From the NCBI RefSeq assembly GCF_030238365.1, contig NZ_JASSOT010000062.1, positions 1 through 64,000 of the forward strand: a stretch of DNA of 64,000 bases, read 5' to 3'. The notes under the pieces were generated by a model that was not told the DNA's origin, searched no databases, and saw nothing but the letters and a program-made list of their open reading frames with translations. This document shows, piece after piece, positions 1 through 9,173 of the stretch (position 1 is its first letter; each line of letters opens with the position of its first letter). The stretch comes from Lelliottia wanjuensis (GTDB taxonomy: Bacteria > Pseudomonadota > Gammaproteobacteria > Enterobacterales > Enterobacteriaceae). Position numbers and translations under genes: made by a program.

Positions 1-40
1 GCCAGCGTTCAATCTGAGCCATGATCAAACTCTTCAATTT
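1..40 (-). rRNA. rrs: 16S rRNA gene, 5' end only
   Basis: The reverse complement of these bases is the conserved start of enterobacterial 16S rRNA (AAATTGAAGAGTTTGATC at the 5' end, followed by the universal 27F primer region). The mature 5' end falls at position 40 and the rest lies outside the window. The location beside gmhB corresponds to the rrnH operon of E. coli. The leader and tandem promoters at 173-405 drive it. Confidence 0.97.
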
Positions 41-172
41 AAGTTTGATGCTCGTGAATTAAACTTCGTAATGAATTACGTATGTTCACTCAGAGACTTT
101 GGTATTCATTTAGCGTCTTGCGACGTTAGAATCCATGTCACTTTGAGTGCCCACACAGATTGTCTGATAAAT

Positions 173-184
173 TGTTAAAGAGCA
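173..184 (-). promoter_or_regulatory. rrn leader boxA antitermination site
   Basis: On the minus strand this reads TGCTCTTTAACA, the boxA element of enterobacterial rRNA leaders, where NusB/NusE load to build the antitermination complex. It lies between P2 and the 16S start, as in E. coli rrn operons. The leader between it and position 41 contains no gene. Confidence 0.92.
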
Positions 185-222
185 GTGCAACGCGGCTTTC
201 GCTCACCGTTGCGAGGTGGCGT

Positions 223-250
223 ATATTACGCTTTCCTCTTTCAGAGTCAA
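223..250 (-). promoter_or_regulatory. rrn P2 promoter
   Basis: Minus-strand -35 TTGACT (245-250) and -10 TAATAT (223-228), separated by 16 bp, match E. coli rrn P2. Transcription should start near 215 and read through boxA into the 16S gene. Confidence 0.85.
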
Positions 251-333
251 CCCTGAATTTCAGGATTTTTTCTCTTCAACCGACCCGGTGGTTAGTGTGA
301 AGTGATTCACATCTGCCGTGTCGATGGAGGCGC

Positions 334-361
334 ATTATAGGGGGCTTCCGAGGAATGACAA
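334..361 (-). promoter_or_regulatory. rrn P1 promoter with upstream UP element
   Basis: Minus-strand -35 TTGTCA (356-361) and -10 TATAAT (334-339), 16 bp apart, are followed by a GC-rich discriminator (GCGCC), typical of ppGpp/DksA-controlled P1 promoters. An A/T-rich tract at about 362-405 is in the right place for the UP element contacted by the RNA polymerase alpha subunit. The core is close to E. coli rrn P1. Fis sites, if present, would lie inside gmhB and were not resolved. Confidence 0.9.
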
Positions 362-410
362 GCGGAAAAATACAATTTTATTTCAACCGCTCATATTTTC
401 AACACAACGT

Positions 411-977
411 CTATTTTTGCTGCTTTTTGATCGCTTTTGGCAGCTCTGCGAGGCTATTCAGTACCCAATCCGCGGCGCTTTCGGCTTCTGGGGTCACAGG
501 CTTACCGGTGCGAACCAACACTTTAGTCCCTACGCCCGCTGCCGTTGCCGCCTGCATATCTTCCAGTTTGTCGCCCACCATATAAGAAGAAGCCATATCA
601 ATGTGCAGGAACTCCTGCGCAGAGATAAACATCCCCGGATGCGGTTTACGGCAATCACAGGTCTGGCGATACTCTTCGACCGTCCCTTGTGGGTGATGAG
701 GACAATAGTAGATACCGTCCAGCTCGACGTCGCGATCGGCCAGCGACCAGTCCATCCACTCGGTCAACGTTTCGAATTGCGCTTCGGTAAATTTACCCCG
801 GGCGATACCCGACTGATTGGTGACCACCACCAGCGCATAGCCCATCGCTTTAAGTTCGCGCATGGCATCAATAACGCCGTCGATGAATTCGAACTCATCA
901 ATCTCGTGAACGTAACCGTGATCGACATTAATGGTGCCGTCACGATCGAGAAAAATTGCGGGTACTGATTTTGCCAC
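411..977 (-). CDS. gmhB: D-glycero-beta-D-manno-heptose-1,7-bisphosphate 7-phosphatase
   Basis: Cytosolic HAD-superfamily phosphatase of ADP-heptose synthesis, needed for the lipopolysaccharide inner core. It removes the C7 phosphate from heptose 1,7-bisphosphate. The 188-residue product has the HAD motif DRDGT (D11, D13) and the zinc-binding set C92, H94, C107, C109, all as in E. coli GmhB. The start is GTG at 977: the protein from there aligns with E. coli GmhB, and GGAG lies just upstream. An in-frame ATG at 1025 would add 16 unmatched residues. The gene is monocistronic and points at the rRNA operon, whose P1 UP element abuts its 3' end. Confidence 0.95.
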   Translation of the reverse strand: MAKSVPAIFLDRDGTINVDHGYVHEIDEFEFIDGVIDAMRELKAMGYALVVVTNQSGIARGKFTEAQFETLTEWMDWSLADRDVELDGIYYCPHHPQGTVEEYRQTCDCRKPHPGMFISAQEFLHIDMASSYMVGDKLEDMQAATAAGVGTKVLVRTGKPVTPEAESAADWVLNSLAELPKAIKKQQK

Positions 978-1065
978 GGGCTTGCTCCTGAAAAAGGCAT
1001 GTCCCGCTATTATCTCACGTTTCACCGCGCAAGAAAGTGCTCATCGCGCAGAGCGACATTGATTT

Positions 1066-1089
1066 AGACGTCTGGATGCCTTAACATCC
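1066..1089. promoter_or_regulatory. MetJ operator: tandem met boxes upstream of metN
   Basis: Three adjacent 8-mers (AGACGTCT, GGATGCCT, TAACATCC) resemble the AGACGTCT met box, the first being perfect. Tandem met boxes bind MetJ with S-adenosylmethionine as corepressor. They sit about 80 bp upstream of metN, so methionine repression of metNIQ is the natural reading, as in E. coli. Confidence 0.82.
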
Positions 1090-1165
1090 ATTTTGTTTAC
1101 GGCTGAACCCCGTATCTGGCAGAACAAAATGCCACGGCTAACTTACATACGATAAAAATAATCTA

Positions 1166-2197
1166 ATGATTAAACTTTCCAATATCACCAAAGTGTTCCA
1201 GCAAGGGACCCGAACCATTCAGGCGCTGAACAATGTCAGCCTGCACGTTCCGGCTGGACAGATTTATGGCGTCATTGGCGCATCGGGTGCCGGTAAAAGT
1301 ACGCTCATCCGCTGCGTTAACCTGCTCGAGCGTCCGACCGAAGGCAGTGTCCAGGTCGGCGGCCAGGAGCTAACCAAACTTTCCGAAAAAGAATTAACTC
1401 AGGCCCGTCGTCAGATTGGCATGATCTTCCAGCACTTTAACCTGCTGGCCTCGCGCACCGTTTTTGGTAACATCGCGCTGCCGCTTGAGCTGGACAATAC
1501 CCCAAAAGAAGAAGTGAAACGCCGGGTAACCGAGCTGCTGGATCTGGTTGGGCTTTCTGATAAGCACGACAGCTATCCTGCCAACCTGTCCGGTGGACAG
1601 AAACAGCGCGTGGCGATTGCCCGTGCGCTGGCAAGCAATCCGAAAGTGCTGCTCTGCGACGAAGCCACCAGCGCACTGGATCCTGCCACCACCCGCTCCA
1701 TCCTGGAATTATTGAAAGACATTAACCGCCGCCTCGGGCTGACCATTCTTCTTATTACCCATGAGATGGATGTCGTGAAGCGCATCTGCGACTGCGTGGC
1801 GGTGATCAGCAACGGTGAACTGATTGAGCAGGACACCGTGAGCGAAGTGTTCTCGCATCCGAAAACGCCTCTGGCCCAGCAGTTCATTCAGTCCACGCTG
1901 CACCTGGATATCCCGGAAGATTATCTGGCGCGCTTAAAAGCGGAGTCTGGCGTAGACAGCGTGCCAATGCTGCGTATGGAATTCACCGGCCAGTCCGTTG
2001 ACGCCCCTCTGCTTTCCGAAACTGCTCGCCGCTTCAATGTGAACAACAACATTATTAGCGCGCAGATGGATTACGCCGGTGGCGTGAAGTTCGGCATCAT
2101 GCTGACGGAAATGCACGGAACACAAGAAGAGACGCAAGCCGCGATCGCCTGGCTGCAGGAACACCATGTAAAAGTAGAGGTACTGGGTTATGTCTGA
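1166..2197 (+). CDS. metN: D-/L-methionine ABC importer, ATP-binding subunit
   Basis: Cytosolic ATPase of the MetNIQ methionine importer. The 343 residues contain Walker [10 protein letters not shown] (38-46), the ABC signature LSGGQ (141-145), Walker [10 protein letters not shown] (161-169) and a C-terminal ACT-like domain (about 265-343) that in E. coli binds methionine and shuts transport down. It is the first gene of metN-metI-metQ. Its 3' end overlaps metI by 8 bp, implying translational coupling. The upstream met boxes imply MetJ repression. Length and start match E. coli MetN. Confidence 0.97.
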   Translation: MIKLSNITKVFQQGTRTIQALNNVSLHVPAGQIYGVIGASGAGKSTLIRCVNLLERPTEGSVQVGGQELTKLSEKELTQARRQIGMIFQHFNLLASRTVFGNIALPLELDNTPKEEVKRRVTELLDLVGLSDKHDSYPANLSGGQKQRVAIARALASNPKVLLCDEATSALDPATTRSILELLKDINRRLGLTILLITHEMDVVKRICDCVAVISNGELIEQDTVSEVFSHPKTPLAQQFIQSTLHLDIPEDYLARLKAESGVDSVPMLRMEFTGQSVDAPLLSETARRFNVNNNIISAQMDYAGGVKFGIMLTEMHGTQEETQAAIAWLQEHHVKVEVLGYV

Positions 2198-2843
2198 GCC
2201 GATGATGTGGCTGCTGGTTCGCGGCGTTTGGGAAACGCTGGCAATGACCTTCGTATCAGGATTCTTTGGTTTTGTGATTGGCCTGCCGGTTGGCGTGCTG
2301 CTGTACGTCACGCGCCCGGGGCAGATTATCGAAAACGCGAAGCTTTACCGCACGCTCTCTGCGCTGGTAAACATCTTCCGTTCGATTCCATTTATTATCC
2401 TGCTGGTTTGGATGATTCCGTTTACTCGCGTCATCGTGGGAACCTCGATTGGTCTGCAGGCAGCTATCGTGCCGCTGACCGTGGGTGCCGCACCGTTTAT
2501 CGCGCGTATGGTTGAAAACGCCCTGCTGGAAATTCCAACCGGTCTGATTGAAGCCTCTCGTGCCATGGGCGCGACGCCGATGCAGATCGTGCGCAAAGTT
2601 CTGTTACCTGAAGCATTGCCGGGCCTGGTGAATGCGGCCACCATTACGCTGATCACCCTGGTAGGTTATTCCGCGATGGGCGGTGCCGTTGGGGCTGGCG
2701 GTCTGGGCCAGATTGGCTATCAATACGGTTATATTGGTTATAACGCTACCGTAATGAACACGGTTCTGGTATTGCTGGTTGTGCTGGTTTATCTCATTCA
2801 ATTCTCTGGCGATCGCATCGTCCGGGCTGTTACTCACAAATAA
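2190..2843 (+). CDS. metI: D-/L-methionine ABC importer, permease
   Basis: Inner-membrane channel of MetNIQ, 217 residues with about five hydrophobic segments. It carries the permease EAA-type coupling loop ([13 protein letters not shown], about residues 118-130) that contacts MetN. The ATG overlaps the end of metN by 8 bp, and metQ follows after 38 bp. Size and sequence match E. coli MetI closely. Confidence 0.96.
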   Translation: MSEPMMWLLVRGVWETLAMTFVSGFFGFVIGLPVGVLLYVTRPGQIIENAKLYRTLSALVNIFRSIPFIILLVWMIPFTRVIVGTSIGLQAAIVPLTVGAAPFIARMVENALLEIPTGLIEASRAMGATPMQIVRKVLLPEALPGLVNAATITLITLVGYSAMGGAVGAGGLGQIGYQYGYIGYNATVMNTVLVLLVVLVYLIQFSGDRIVRAVTHK

Positions 2844-2881
2844 CATTACACAACGCAAACTCGACGAATTAAGGATATGAC

Positions 2882-3697
2882 ATGACGTTTAAATTGAAGA
2901 CCTTTGCCGCGGTAGGCGCGCTGATTGGCTCTCTGGCTCTGGTGGGTTGCGGTCAGGACGAAAAAGATCCTAACCACATCAAAGTGGGCGTCATTGTTGG
3001 CGCTGAGCAGCAGGTTGCTGAAGTTGCCCAGAAAGTGGCAAAAGAGAAATATGGCCTGGACGTTGAGCTGGTCACCTTTAACGATTACGTTCTGCCGAAC
3101 GAAGCGCTGAGCAAAGGCGACATCGACGCTAACGCCTTCCAGCACAAACCGTATCTGGATCAGCAGATCAAAGACCGTGGCTACAAGCTGGTTGCCGTCG
3201 CGAATACCTTCGTTTACCCAATCGCAGGCTACTCCAAAAAAATCAAATCGCTGGAAGAACTGCAGCCGGGTTCTCAGGTCGCGATTCCTAACGATCCAAC
3301 CAACCTGGGTCGCTCCCTGCTGCTGCTGCAGAAAGTGGGTCTGATCAAACTGAAAGACGGCGTGGGCTTGCTGCCAACCGTACTGGACGTGACTGAAAAC
3401 CCGAAAAACCTGAAGCTGGTTGAGCTGGAAGCACCGCAGCTGCCACGTTCTCTTGACGATGCGCAGATTGCACTGGCCGTGATCAACACCACTTACGCCA
3501 GCCAGATTGGCCTGACGCCAGCGAAAGATGGCATCTTCGTTGAAGACAAAGACTCCCCGTACGTGAACCTGATCGTGAGCCGCGAAGACAACAAAGACGC
3601 GGAAAACGTGAAAAAATTCGTACAGGCATACCAGTCTGACGAAGTTTACCAGGAAGCCAACAAAGTGTTTAACGGCGGCGCTGTTAAAGGCTGGTAA
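2882..3697 (+). CDS. metQ: Methionine-binding lipoprotein
   Basis: Substrate-binding lipoprotein that delivers D- or L-methionine to MetNI from the periplasmic face of the inner membrane. The 271-residue precursor has a lipoprotein signal with lipobox LVGC (C23), followed by an NlpA-family binding fold. A Shine-Dalgarno (AAGGA) precedes the ATG. It is the last gene of the metNIQ operon and is followed by a hairpin at 3724-3741. Confidence 0.96.
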   Translation: MTFKLKTFAAVGALIGSLALVGCGQDEKDPNHIKVGVIVGAEQQVAEVAQKVAKEKYGLDVELVTFNDYVLPNEALSKGDIDANAFQHKPYLDQQIKDRGYKLVAVANTFVYPIAGYSKKIKSLEELQPGSQVAIPNDPTNLGRSLLLLQKVGLIKLKDGVGLLPTVLDVTENPKNLKLVELEAPQLPRSLDDAQIALAVINTTYASQIGLTPAKDGIFVEDKDSPYVNLIVSREDNKDAENVKKFVQAYQSDEVYQEANKVFNGGAVKGW

Positions 3698-3723
3698 TCT
3701 GACCTTTCTGTAATATCATTCAT

Positions 3724-3750
3724 GACGGGCGAAAGCCCGTCTTGTCATTT
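3724..3750 (+). terminator. Putative intrinsic terminator after metQ
   Basis: A 7-bp stem GACGGGC/GCCCGTC (3724-3741, loop GAAA) is followed by a modest T-rich run (TTGTCATTT). The position right after metQ supports termination of the metNIQ transcript. Confidence 0.7.
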
Positions 3751-3804
3751 ATGCGGGCAACTGATTCAATAACTGACGATTTGATTATTCATTGAGGAAA
3801 TATT

Positions 3805-4209
3805 ATGCGTGCTTTACCGATCTGTCTTTTAGCACTCATGCTGAGCGGCTGTTCAATGCTAAGCAGATCTCCTGTTGAACCTGTTAAAAGCACTGCAACC
3901 CCACCGAAGGTGGAGCCAGCCAAACCGAAAGCGCCTCGCCCTGCGCCGGTAAGAATCTATACCAAAGCTGAAGATCTGATTGGCAAACCGTTCCGCGATC
4001 TGGGTGAAGTCACCGGCGAATCCTGCCAGGCCAGCAATCAGGACTCTCCGCCAAACATCCCAACCGCGCGTAAACGTCTGCAGATCAACGCCGCCAAAAT
4101 GAAAGCTAACGCCGTTCTGCTGCACAGCTGCGAAGTGACCAGCGGCACGCCAGGCTGCTATCGCCAGGCTGTGTGTATGGGCAACGCCCTTAACGTCACG
4201 GCGAAATGA
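3805..4209 (+). CDS. rcsF: Rcs stress-sensing outer-membrane lipoprotein RcsF
   Basis: Outer-membrane lipoprotein that senses envelope damage and activates the Rcs phosphorelay by relieving IgaA inhibition. The 134-residue precursor has lipobox LSGC (C16), then a proline/lysine-rich linker (about 24-50) that in E. coli threads through the BamA/OMP complex. The C-terminal domain carries cysteines C74, C109, C118 and C124, which form two nested disulfides in E. coli. Its BamA partner is encoded at 22.4-24.9 kb. It overlaps trmO by 4 bp (ATGA). Confidence 0.96.
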   Translation: MRALPICLLALMLSGCSMLSRSPVEPVKSTATPPKVEPAKPKAPRPAPVRIYTKAEDLIGKPFRDLGEVTGESCQASNQDSPPNIPTARKRLQINAAKMKANAVLLHSCEVTSGTPGCYRQAVCMGNALNVTAK

Positions 4210-4913
4210 GTGCATTTCAGTTTGAGCAGATAGGTGTTATCCGCTCGCCTTATAAAGAGAAGTTTGCCGTACCGCGCCAGCCTGGCCTGGTCAAAAGTTG
4301 TGGCGGCGAACTTCACTTAATTCCTCCTTATAATCAGGCCGACGCCGTGCGTGGACTTGAGGCATTCAGCCATCTGTGGGTGCTGTTTATCTTTCATCAA
4401 ACGATGGAAGGCGGCTGGCGTCCAACGGTGCGCCCTCCGCGTCTCGGCGGGAATGCCAGAATGGGGGTGTTTGCCACCCGCTCCACCTTCCGTCCTAATC
4501 CTGTCGGGATGTCGCTGGTTGAGCTCAAAGACATTCGCTGCCAGAAAGATCAGGTGATTCTGCAGCTAGGTAGCCTGGATCTGGTCGACGGCACGCCGGT
4601 GGTGGATATCAAACCTTACCTGCCCTTTGCCGAAGCGCTGCCCGACGCTCGCGCGAGCTATGCCCAGCAGGCGCCTGTCGCCGATATGCCCGTCGGTTTT
4701 ACGCCCGATGTCGACGCGCAGCTTCTGCACCTGGAAAAGCGCTATCCTCGCCTGAAGGATTTTATCGTCGAAGTCCTGGCGCAAGACCCTCGACCCGCAT
4801 ACCGAAAAGAGGAAGAGGCAGGCAAAACCTACGCCGTTCTGTTGCTTGATTTTAACGTTCGCTGGCGCGTCACCCCGGCAGGTTTTGAAGTCTTTGCGCT
4901 GGAAGTGCGCTAA
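4206..4913 (+). CDS. trmO: tRNA (adenine(37)-N6)-methyltransferase TrmO
   Basis: SAM-dependent enzyme that methylates t6A37 to m6t6A in tRNA-Thr(GGU), improving decoding. The 235-residue protein is the TsaA/YaeB beta-barrel methyltransferase; the conserved block TRSTFRPNPVGMS is present around residues 96-108. Its ATG overlaps the rcsF stop by 4 bp, so the two are probably translated together. Older annotations call it tsaA or yaeB. Confidence 0.94.
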   Translation: MSAFQFEQIGVIRSPYKEKFAVPRQPGLVKSCGGELHLIPPYNQADAVRGLEAFSHLWVLFIFHQTMEGGWRPTVRPPRLGGNARMGVFATRSTFRPNPVGMSLVELKDIRCQKDQVILQLGSLDLVDGTPVVDIKPYLPFAEALPDARASYAQQAPVADMPVGFTPDVDAQLLHLEKRYPRLKDFIVEVLAQDPRPAYRKEEEAGKTYAVLLLDFNVRWRVTPAGFEVFALEVR

Positions 4914-5025
4914 TTTTATTTTCCTCTCTTTTGGCATCTTTGCCACACTGGTAAACTAAACCACTTTTTTTGTGTCAGTCTGACGTTTCAGCCTGGTCCA
5001 ATCGTCGAAATGGAACCGTAACAAC

Positions 5026-6744
5026 ATGCGTACTAGCCAATATCTGCTCTCCACACTGAAGGAGACACCTGCCGACGCCGAAGTCATCAGCCATCAGCTG
5101 ATGCTCCGCGCCGGGATGATCCGCAAGCTGGCCTCCGGGTTGTACACCTGGTTGCCGACCGGCCTGCGCGTCCTGAAAAAAGTCGAAAACATCGTGCGTG
5201 AAGAGATGAACAACGCCGGTGCTATCGAGGTGTCCATGCCTGTGGTTCAGCCTGCTGACCTGTGGATGGAAAGTGGTCGCTGGGAGCAGTACGGCCCGGA
5301 GCTGCTGCGCTTTGTTGATCGTGGCGAGCGCCCGTTTGTGCTCGGCCCAACGCATGAAGAAGTGATCACCGACCTGATCCGTAACGAGCTGAACTCGTAC
5401 AAACAGCTGCCGTTGAACTTCTTCCAGATCCAGACCAAATTCCGCGACGAAGTTCGCCCACGCTTCGGCGTGATGCGTTCCCGCGAATTCCTGATGAAAG
5501 ATGCCTACTCTTTCCATACTTCTCAGGAATCCCTGCAGGAAACTTACGACGTGATGTACGGCGCCTACAGCAAGATCTTCTCCCGTATGGGTCTGGATTT
5601 CCGCGCGGTACAGGCTGACACCGGTTCTATCGGCGGTAGCGCCTCCCACGAATTCCAGGTACTGGCGCAGAGCGGCGAAGACGATGTGATCTTCTCCGAC
5701 ACCTCTGACTACGCGGCAAATATTGAATTCGCAGAAGCGCTGGCCCCTGCCACCCCACGCGCGGCGGCGACGGAAGAGATGAAGCTGGTCGACACCCCGA
5801 ACGCCAAAACCATCGCCGAGCTGGTTGAGCAGTTCAATCTGCCGATCGAGAAAACGGTGAAAACCCTGCTGGTGAAATCCGTTGAAGGCAGCGCGTATCC
5901 GCTGGTTGCCCTGCTGGTGCGTGGCGATCACGAGCTGAACGAAGTCAAAGCAGAAAAACTGCCGCAGGTCGCCAGCCCGCTGACTTTTGCTACCGAAGCG
6001 GAAATCCGTGCCGTCGTCAATGCAGGCCCAGGCTCTCTGGGTCCGGTTAATCTGCCAATTCCGGTTGTGATTGACCGTACCGTTGCCGCGATGAGCGATT
6101 TCTCTGCTGGCGCGAACATCGACGGCAAGCACTACTTCGGCATCAACTGGGATCGCGACACCGCGACGCCAGAAGTGGCCGATATCCGTAACGTGGTAGC
6201 TGGCGATCCAAGCCCGGACGGCCAGGGTACGCTGATGATCAAACGCGGTATCGAAGTGGGCCATATCTTCCAGCTTGGGACCAAGTACTCCCAGGCGCTG
6301 AACGCAGCCGTTCAGGGTGAAGACGGTCGTAACCAGATCCTGACCATGGGTTGCTACGGTATCGGCGTGACTCGCGTGGTGGCTGCTGCCATTGAGCAGA
6401 ACCACGACGAGCGCGGCATCGTCTGGCCAGACAATATCGCTCCATTCCAGGTTGCGATTCTGCCGATGAACATGCACAAGTCCTACCGTGTTCAGGAGCT
6501 GGCTGAGAAGCTGTACAGCGAACTGCGCGCGCAGGGCATTGAAGTGCTGATGGACGATCGTAAAGAGCGTCCAGGCGTGATGTTTGCGGATATGGAACTG
6601 ATCGGTATCCCGCACACTGTCGTCATCGGCGACCGTAACCTCGACAGCGACGAGATTGAGTACAAATACCGTCGCAGCGGCGAGAAGCAGATGATCAAGA
6701 CGGGCGACATCCTTGATTACCTGGTGAAAGCCATCAAAGGTTAA
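5026..6744 (+). CDS. proS: Prolyl-tRNA synthetase
   Basis: Class II aminoacyl-tRNA synthetase that charges tRNA-Pro. The 572 residues contain the class II catalytic core (motif 2 region [20 protein letters not shown] near 140-159), the bacterial INS editing insertion (about 220-400) that clears Ala-tRNA-Pro, and a C-terminal anticodon-binding domain. Length equals E. coli ProS. It has its own upstream region of about 110 bp and a strong terminator just after the stop. In K-12 yaeF follows; here convergent nlpE is reached after 53 bp. Confidence 0.97.
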   Translation: MRTSQYLLSTLKETPADAEVISHQLMLRAGMIRKLASGLYTWLPTGLRVLKKVENIVREEMNNAGAIEVSMPVVQPADLWMESGRWEQYGPELLRFVDRGERPFVLGPTHEEVITDLIRNELNSYKQLPLNFFQIQTKFRDEVRPRFGVMRSREFLMKDAYSFHTSQESLQETYDVMYGAYSKIFSRMGLDFRAVQADTGSIGGSASHEFQVLAQSGEDDVIFSDTSDYAANIEFAEALAPATPRAAATEEMKLVDTPNAKTIAELVEQFNLPIEKTVKTLLVKSVEGSAYPLVALLVRGDHELNEVKAEKLPQVASPLTFATEAEIRAVVNAGPGSLGPVNLPIPVVIDRTVAAMSDFSAGANIDGKHYFGINWDRDTATPEVADIRNVVAGDPSPDGQGTLMIKRGIEVGHIFQLGTKYSQALNAAVQGEDGRNQILTMGCYGIGVTRVVAAAIEQNHDERGIVWPDNIAPFQVAILPMNMHKSYRVQELAEKLYSELRAQGIEVLMDDRKERPGVMFADMELIGIPHTVVIGDRNLDSDEIEYKYRRSGEKQMIKTGDILDYLVKAIKG

Positions 6745-6750
6745 GACATA

Positions 6751-6778
6751 AAAAACCCCGCTTCGGCGGGGTTTTTCT
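6751..6778. terminator. Bidirectional intrinsic terminator between proS and nlpE
   Basis: Stem CCCCGC/GCGGGG with a TTCG loop, flanked by A-runs on the left and T-runs on the right. It can end proS transcripts on the plus strand and nlpE transcripts on the minus strand. Confidence 0.92.
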
Positions 6779-6797
6779 TTTCACATCTGATTCCGTC

Positions 6798-7496
6798 TTA
6801 CTTGCTGTCGCAGTCTTTACCCGCCACAAACTTCGCGCTCTTATCCGCCACCAGCGTTTTGACCATCTCACCGCTGTCCGGGTTCGGCTCCAGCGTAAAG
6901 TGACCGTCCACCGTCAGCAGTACCGGCTTGCTGTCATTTCCACGCGCCACGGCATAATCACGTTCCAGCTGCGCGTTGTTCGCCACGCTCACTTTCTTGC
7001 CCGTTGCACAGTCGGTGAAAACTGCCGCATCGGCCATGTAGAAATACATGCCACGCATCGCCATTGGGGTAGATGGCAGAGCCGCTTTGACCGGCGCTAA
7101 GGTGTAGTTGAACTGGGATTCGATCGGATTTCCTTCCCGATCGAGCATCTCCATGCCTTCGCCTTTGGCACGGAAATAGGTTTTCTCGCCTTCGGCGTCC
7201 GTCAGCACCAGCTTCTCAGCCGTACGCGCCCATTTGCCGTAGGTCGCAAAGGAGGAAGGCTCTTTCGCGCCCTGATAGCGCTGGTTCATCACCCATGTAC
7301 CGTCCTTTTCCAGGAACAGCGTGGTTTCAATGCCTTCGCAGTCAGCGCACGGCAGCACGCCGCGCCAGCTCTGCTGCATCGGCTTTAACTCTGCGGCGTG
7401 CGTCGGCTGCAGCGTCTGCATCTCGGCGCGGTTGTTACACCCTATTAATGCGAACAGTGTGGACGCCGCCAGCACTGACAATATCGTTTTATTCAC
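6798..7496 (-). CDS. nlpE: Copper-resistance/Cpx-activating outer-membrane lipoprotein NlpE
   Basis: Outer-membrane lipoprotein that signals surface contact, lipoprotein trafficking faults and periplasmic redox stress to CpxA. From the GTG at 7496 the product is 232 residues with lipobox LIGC (C20). An N-terminal C50-A-D-C53 motif (CXXC) and C-terminal cysteines match the two-domain, disulfide-bonded E. coli protein (236 aa). I chose the GTG because AAGGA lies 7 nt upstream and the signal peptide begins there; an upstream in-frame ATG at 7559 would add 21 non-signal residues and run into arfB. Confidence 0.94.
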   Translation of the reverse strand: MNKTILSVLAASTLFALIGCNNRAEMQTLQPTHAAELKPMQQSWRGVLPCADCEGIETTLFLEKDGTWVMNQRYQGAKEPSSFATYGKWARTAEKLVLTDAEGEKTYFRAKGEGMEMLDREGNPIESQFNYTLAPVKAALPSTPMAMRGMYFYMADAAVFTDCATGKKVSVANNAQLERDYAVARGNDSKPVLLTVDGHFTLEPNPDSGEMVKTLVADKSAKFVAGKDCDSK

Positions 7497-7530
7497 GATG
7501 AATTCCTTATAACAATGTAATCCTGGTACG

Positions 7531-7953
7531 TTATTCCTGCGGCCGACGTACTTTTCCACGCAGTGATTTTACGGTGGATTTCTGCGCTTTTGATGACAAC
7601 CGGCGCTCTTTCGAGGCCCGCGTCGGTCGCGTGGCCCGGCGGCTTTTTTGCACCGCAGTAAGCTCCTGTATGACCGCCACCAGCCGGGAAAGTGCGGCTT
7701 CGCGATTTAAATCCTGGCTGCGGTACTCTTGCGCTTTAATGATGATCACCCCGTCGCTGGTGATGAGGTGATGACTGGCCGCCAACAGGGCTTCTTTATA
7801 GGACTCTGGCAGGCTGGAGGCCCGAATGTCAAAGCGCAAATGAATCGCCGTTGAGGCTTTATTCACATGCTGCCCACCCGCGCCCTGAGCCCGGATCGCG
7901 GTGATCTCAAACTCATTGTCGGGAATCATAACGGTTCGGGACACCACAATCAT
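7531..7953 (-). CDS. arfB: Alternative ribosome-rescue factor / peptidyl-tRNA hydrolase ArfB
   Basis: Stalled-ribosome rescue hydrolase: it places its basic C-terminal tail in the empty mRNA channel and hydrolyses peptidyl-tRNA. The 140-residue protein has the catalytic GGQ motif (26-28, within GAGGQHVNK) and a Lys/Arg-rich tail (about 105-140), as in E. coli YaeJ. The start at 7953 matches the E. coli N-terminus MIV and overlaps the yaeQ stop by 4 bp; a start 15 bp further upstream is possible but unmatched. Confidence 0.95.
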   Translation of the reverse strand: MIVVSRTVMIPDNEFEITAIRAQGAGGQHVNKASTAIHLRFDIRASSLPESYKEALLAASHHLITSDGVIIIKAQEYRSQDLNREAALSRLVAVIQELTAVQKSRRATRPTRASKERRLSSKAQKSTVKSLRGKVRRPQE

Positions 7954-8495
7954 GACGGTGACTGCCACGCAGTAAGATGAATTTCCAGATTATTCTGAGC
8001 ATCAGACAGCCAGATCGCACCGTCCTGAATCGTCGCCTGCAGCGCCATGGTCCGCGTGGCAAACGCGGTCAGTTGCGCCAGCTGTTCGTCATCCAGATAC
8101 CACACTGAAAGATGTGAATACTGCGCGCATTTGCGCTGATTCTGCTGCCACCAGATTTCCGCAGCACGTTGATTATAGGCAAAAATCGCGACTTCTGCGG
8201 ACTGGGTGCAGGCCTTTTTGATGCGACGTTCATCCGGCAAGCCGAGTTCGATCCACAGATCGATACCCATATGATCGTTGCGCAGCCAGGCTTCTGGCTC
8301 CTCTTCCGCGCTTAATCCGCGGGTAAATTGCAGGCGTTCATTGGCATATTTGATCCACGCCAGCAGGCGCAGCATCATGCGCTCCTGCGTTTCGGACGGG
8401 TGACGGGCCAGCGTTAACGACGCATCGAGAAACTGGTTGCGGTCAAGGTCAGCTACGTTGACTACCGCTTTATAAATTGTCGCTTTCAGCGCCAT
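7950..8495 (-). CDS. yaeQ: YaeQ family protein of unknown function
   Basis: 181 residues, full-length match to E. coli YaeQ. The family has a PD-(D/E)XK nuclease-like fold by structure. A reported effect on RfaH-related phenotypes in Salmonella has not, to my knowledge, produced an agreed biochemical function. Its stop overlaps the arfB start (ATGA), so it is the first gene of a yaeQ-arfB unit, with nlpE downstream after a 34-bp gap. It is divergent from yaeP. Confidence 0.93.
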   Translation of the reverse strand: MALKATIYKAVVNVADLDRNQFLDASLTLARHPSETQERMMLRLLAWIKYANERLQFTRGLSAEEEPEAWLRNDHMGIDLWIELGLPDERRIKKACTQSAEVAIFAYNQRAAEIWWQQNQRKCAQYSHLSVWYLDDEQLAQLTAFATRTMALQATIQDGAIWLSDAQNNLEIHLTAWQSPS

Positions 8496-8607
8496 GAGAG
8501 AACTCCAATCGAATCAGGCGCTCATTGTAGCGAAATTCCGGCCAAAAGGCTGTTACCGCGCGGTGAATCGCAGCAATATCAAGGCGCTGATATTGCTTGA
8601 ATGAGTA

Positions 8608-8616
8608 TGGTATAGT
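8608..8616 (+). promoter_or_regulatory. Predicted extended -10 promoter for yaeP-rof
   Basis: TGG followed by TATAGT forms an extended -10 element about 78 bp upstream of yaeP, in the only gap between the divergent yaeQ and yaeP genes. No good -35 is visible, which an extended -10 can tolerate. This is a prediction from sequence only. Confidence 0.45.
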
Positions 8617-8693
8617 CACCTTGCTAAACCGAGTTTATCTTCGTAGGCTTAAGTGTATCTCACAGTAACGTCAGTGCGCTGGCAGGAGGGGAT

Positions 8694-8894
8694 GTGGAAA
8701 ATTATTGTGAGTTAATTCGCAAAAGGTATGCGGAAATTGCCAGCGGAGATCTGGGGTATATCCCCGATGCGTTGGGCTGTGTATTGAAAGTGCTGAATGA
8801 AGTGGCGTTGGACGCCAGCCTTTCAGAATCGGTCAGGGAAAAAGCGGCGTATGCTGCTGCGAATTTACTGGTGAGCGATTATGTCAATGAATGA
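8694..8894 (+). CDS. yaeP: YaeP family small protein
   Basis: 66-residue protein matching E. coli YaeP (UPF0253) over its whole length; function unknown. The start is GTG at 8694 with an excellent Shine-Dalgarno (GCAGGAGG). An ATG two bases upstream is out of frame. It overlaps rof by 8 bp, so the two are co-transcribed and probably translationally coupled. Confidence 0.92.
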   Translation: MENYCELIRKRYAEIASGDLGYIPDALGCVLKVLNEVALDASLSESVREKAAYAAANLLVSDYVNE

Positions 8895-9141
8895 TACCTA
8901 TCAACCCATCAACTGCGATGACTACGACAACCTCGAGCTCGCCTGTCAGAACCACCTGGTTCTGTCGCTGGCGTTAAAAGACGGCGAGGAATTGAAGGCC
9001 AAAGCGAGCGATCTGGTCTCACGCAAGAACGTTGAATATCTGGTCGTCGAAGACGCTGGGGCAACGCGTGAACTTCGCCTCGATAAAATTGCCAGCTTCA
9101 GTCATCCGGATATCGGCACCGTCGTAGTGAGCGAAGAGTAA
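8887..9141 (+). CDS. rof: Rho-binding antiterminator Rof
   Basis: Small Sm-like protein that binds Rho and inhibits Rho-dependent termination. The 84-residue product begins at ATG 8887, matching E. coli Rof ([20 protein letters not shown]); an ATG two codons upstream (8881) is also in frame. It contains the acidic N-terminal region that contacts the Rho primary RNA-binding site in the E. coli complex. It lies at the end of the yaeP-rof unit, convergent with tilS. Confidence 0.94.
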   Translation: MNDTYQPINCDDYDNLELACQNHLVLSLALKDGEELKAKASDLVSRKNVEYLVVEDAGATRELRLDKIASFSHPDIGTVVVSEE

Positions 9142-9147
9142 TTCTCT

Positions 9148-9173
9148 GTAACGGGCAGTGCGCTGCCCGTTAC
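9148..9173. terminator. Hairpin between convergent rof and tilS
   Basis: An 11-bp perfect stem (GTAACGGGCAG/CTGCCCGTTAC, loop TGCG) overlaps the tilS stop codon. There is no real T-tract on either side, so it may be a weak bidirectional terminator or only an RNA 3'-end stabiliser. Confidence 0.5.

Noticed and set aside
4975-6615. 546-codon open frame antisense to proS
   Set aside because: It lies fully opposite a conserved essential gene; the composition follows from GC-rich third positions and there is no recognisable domain.
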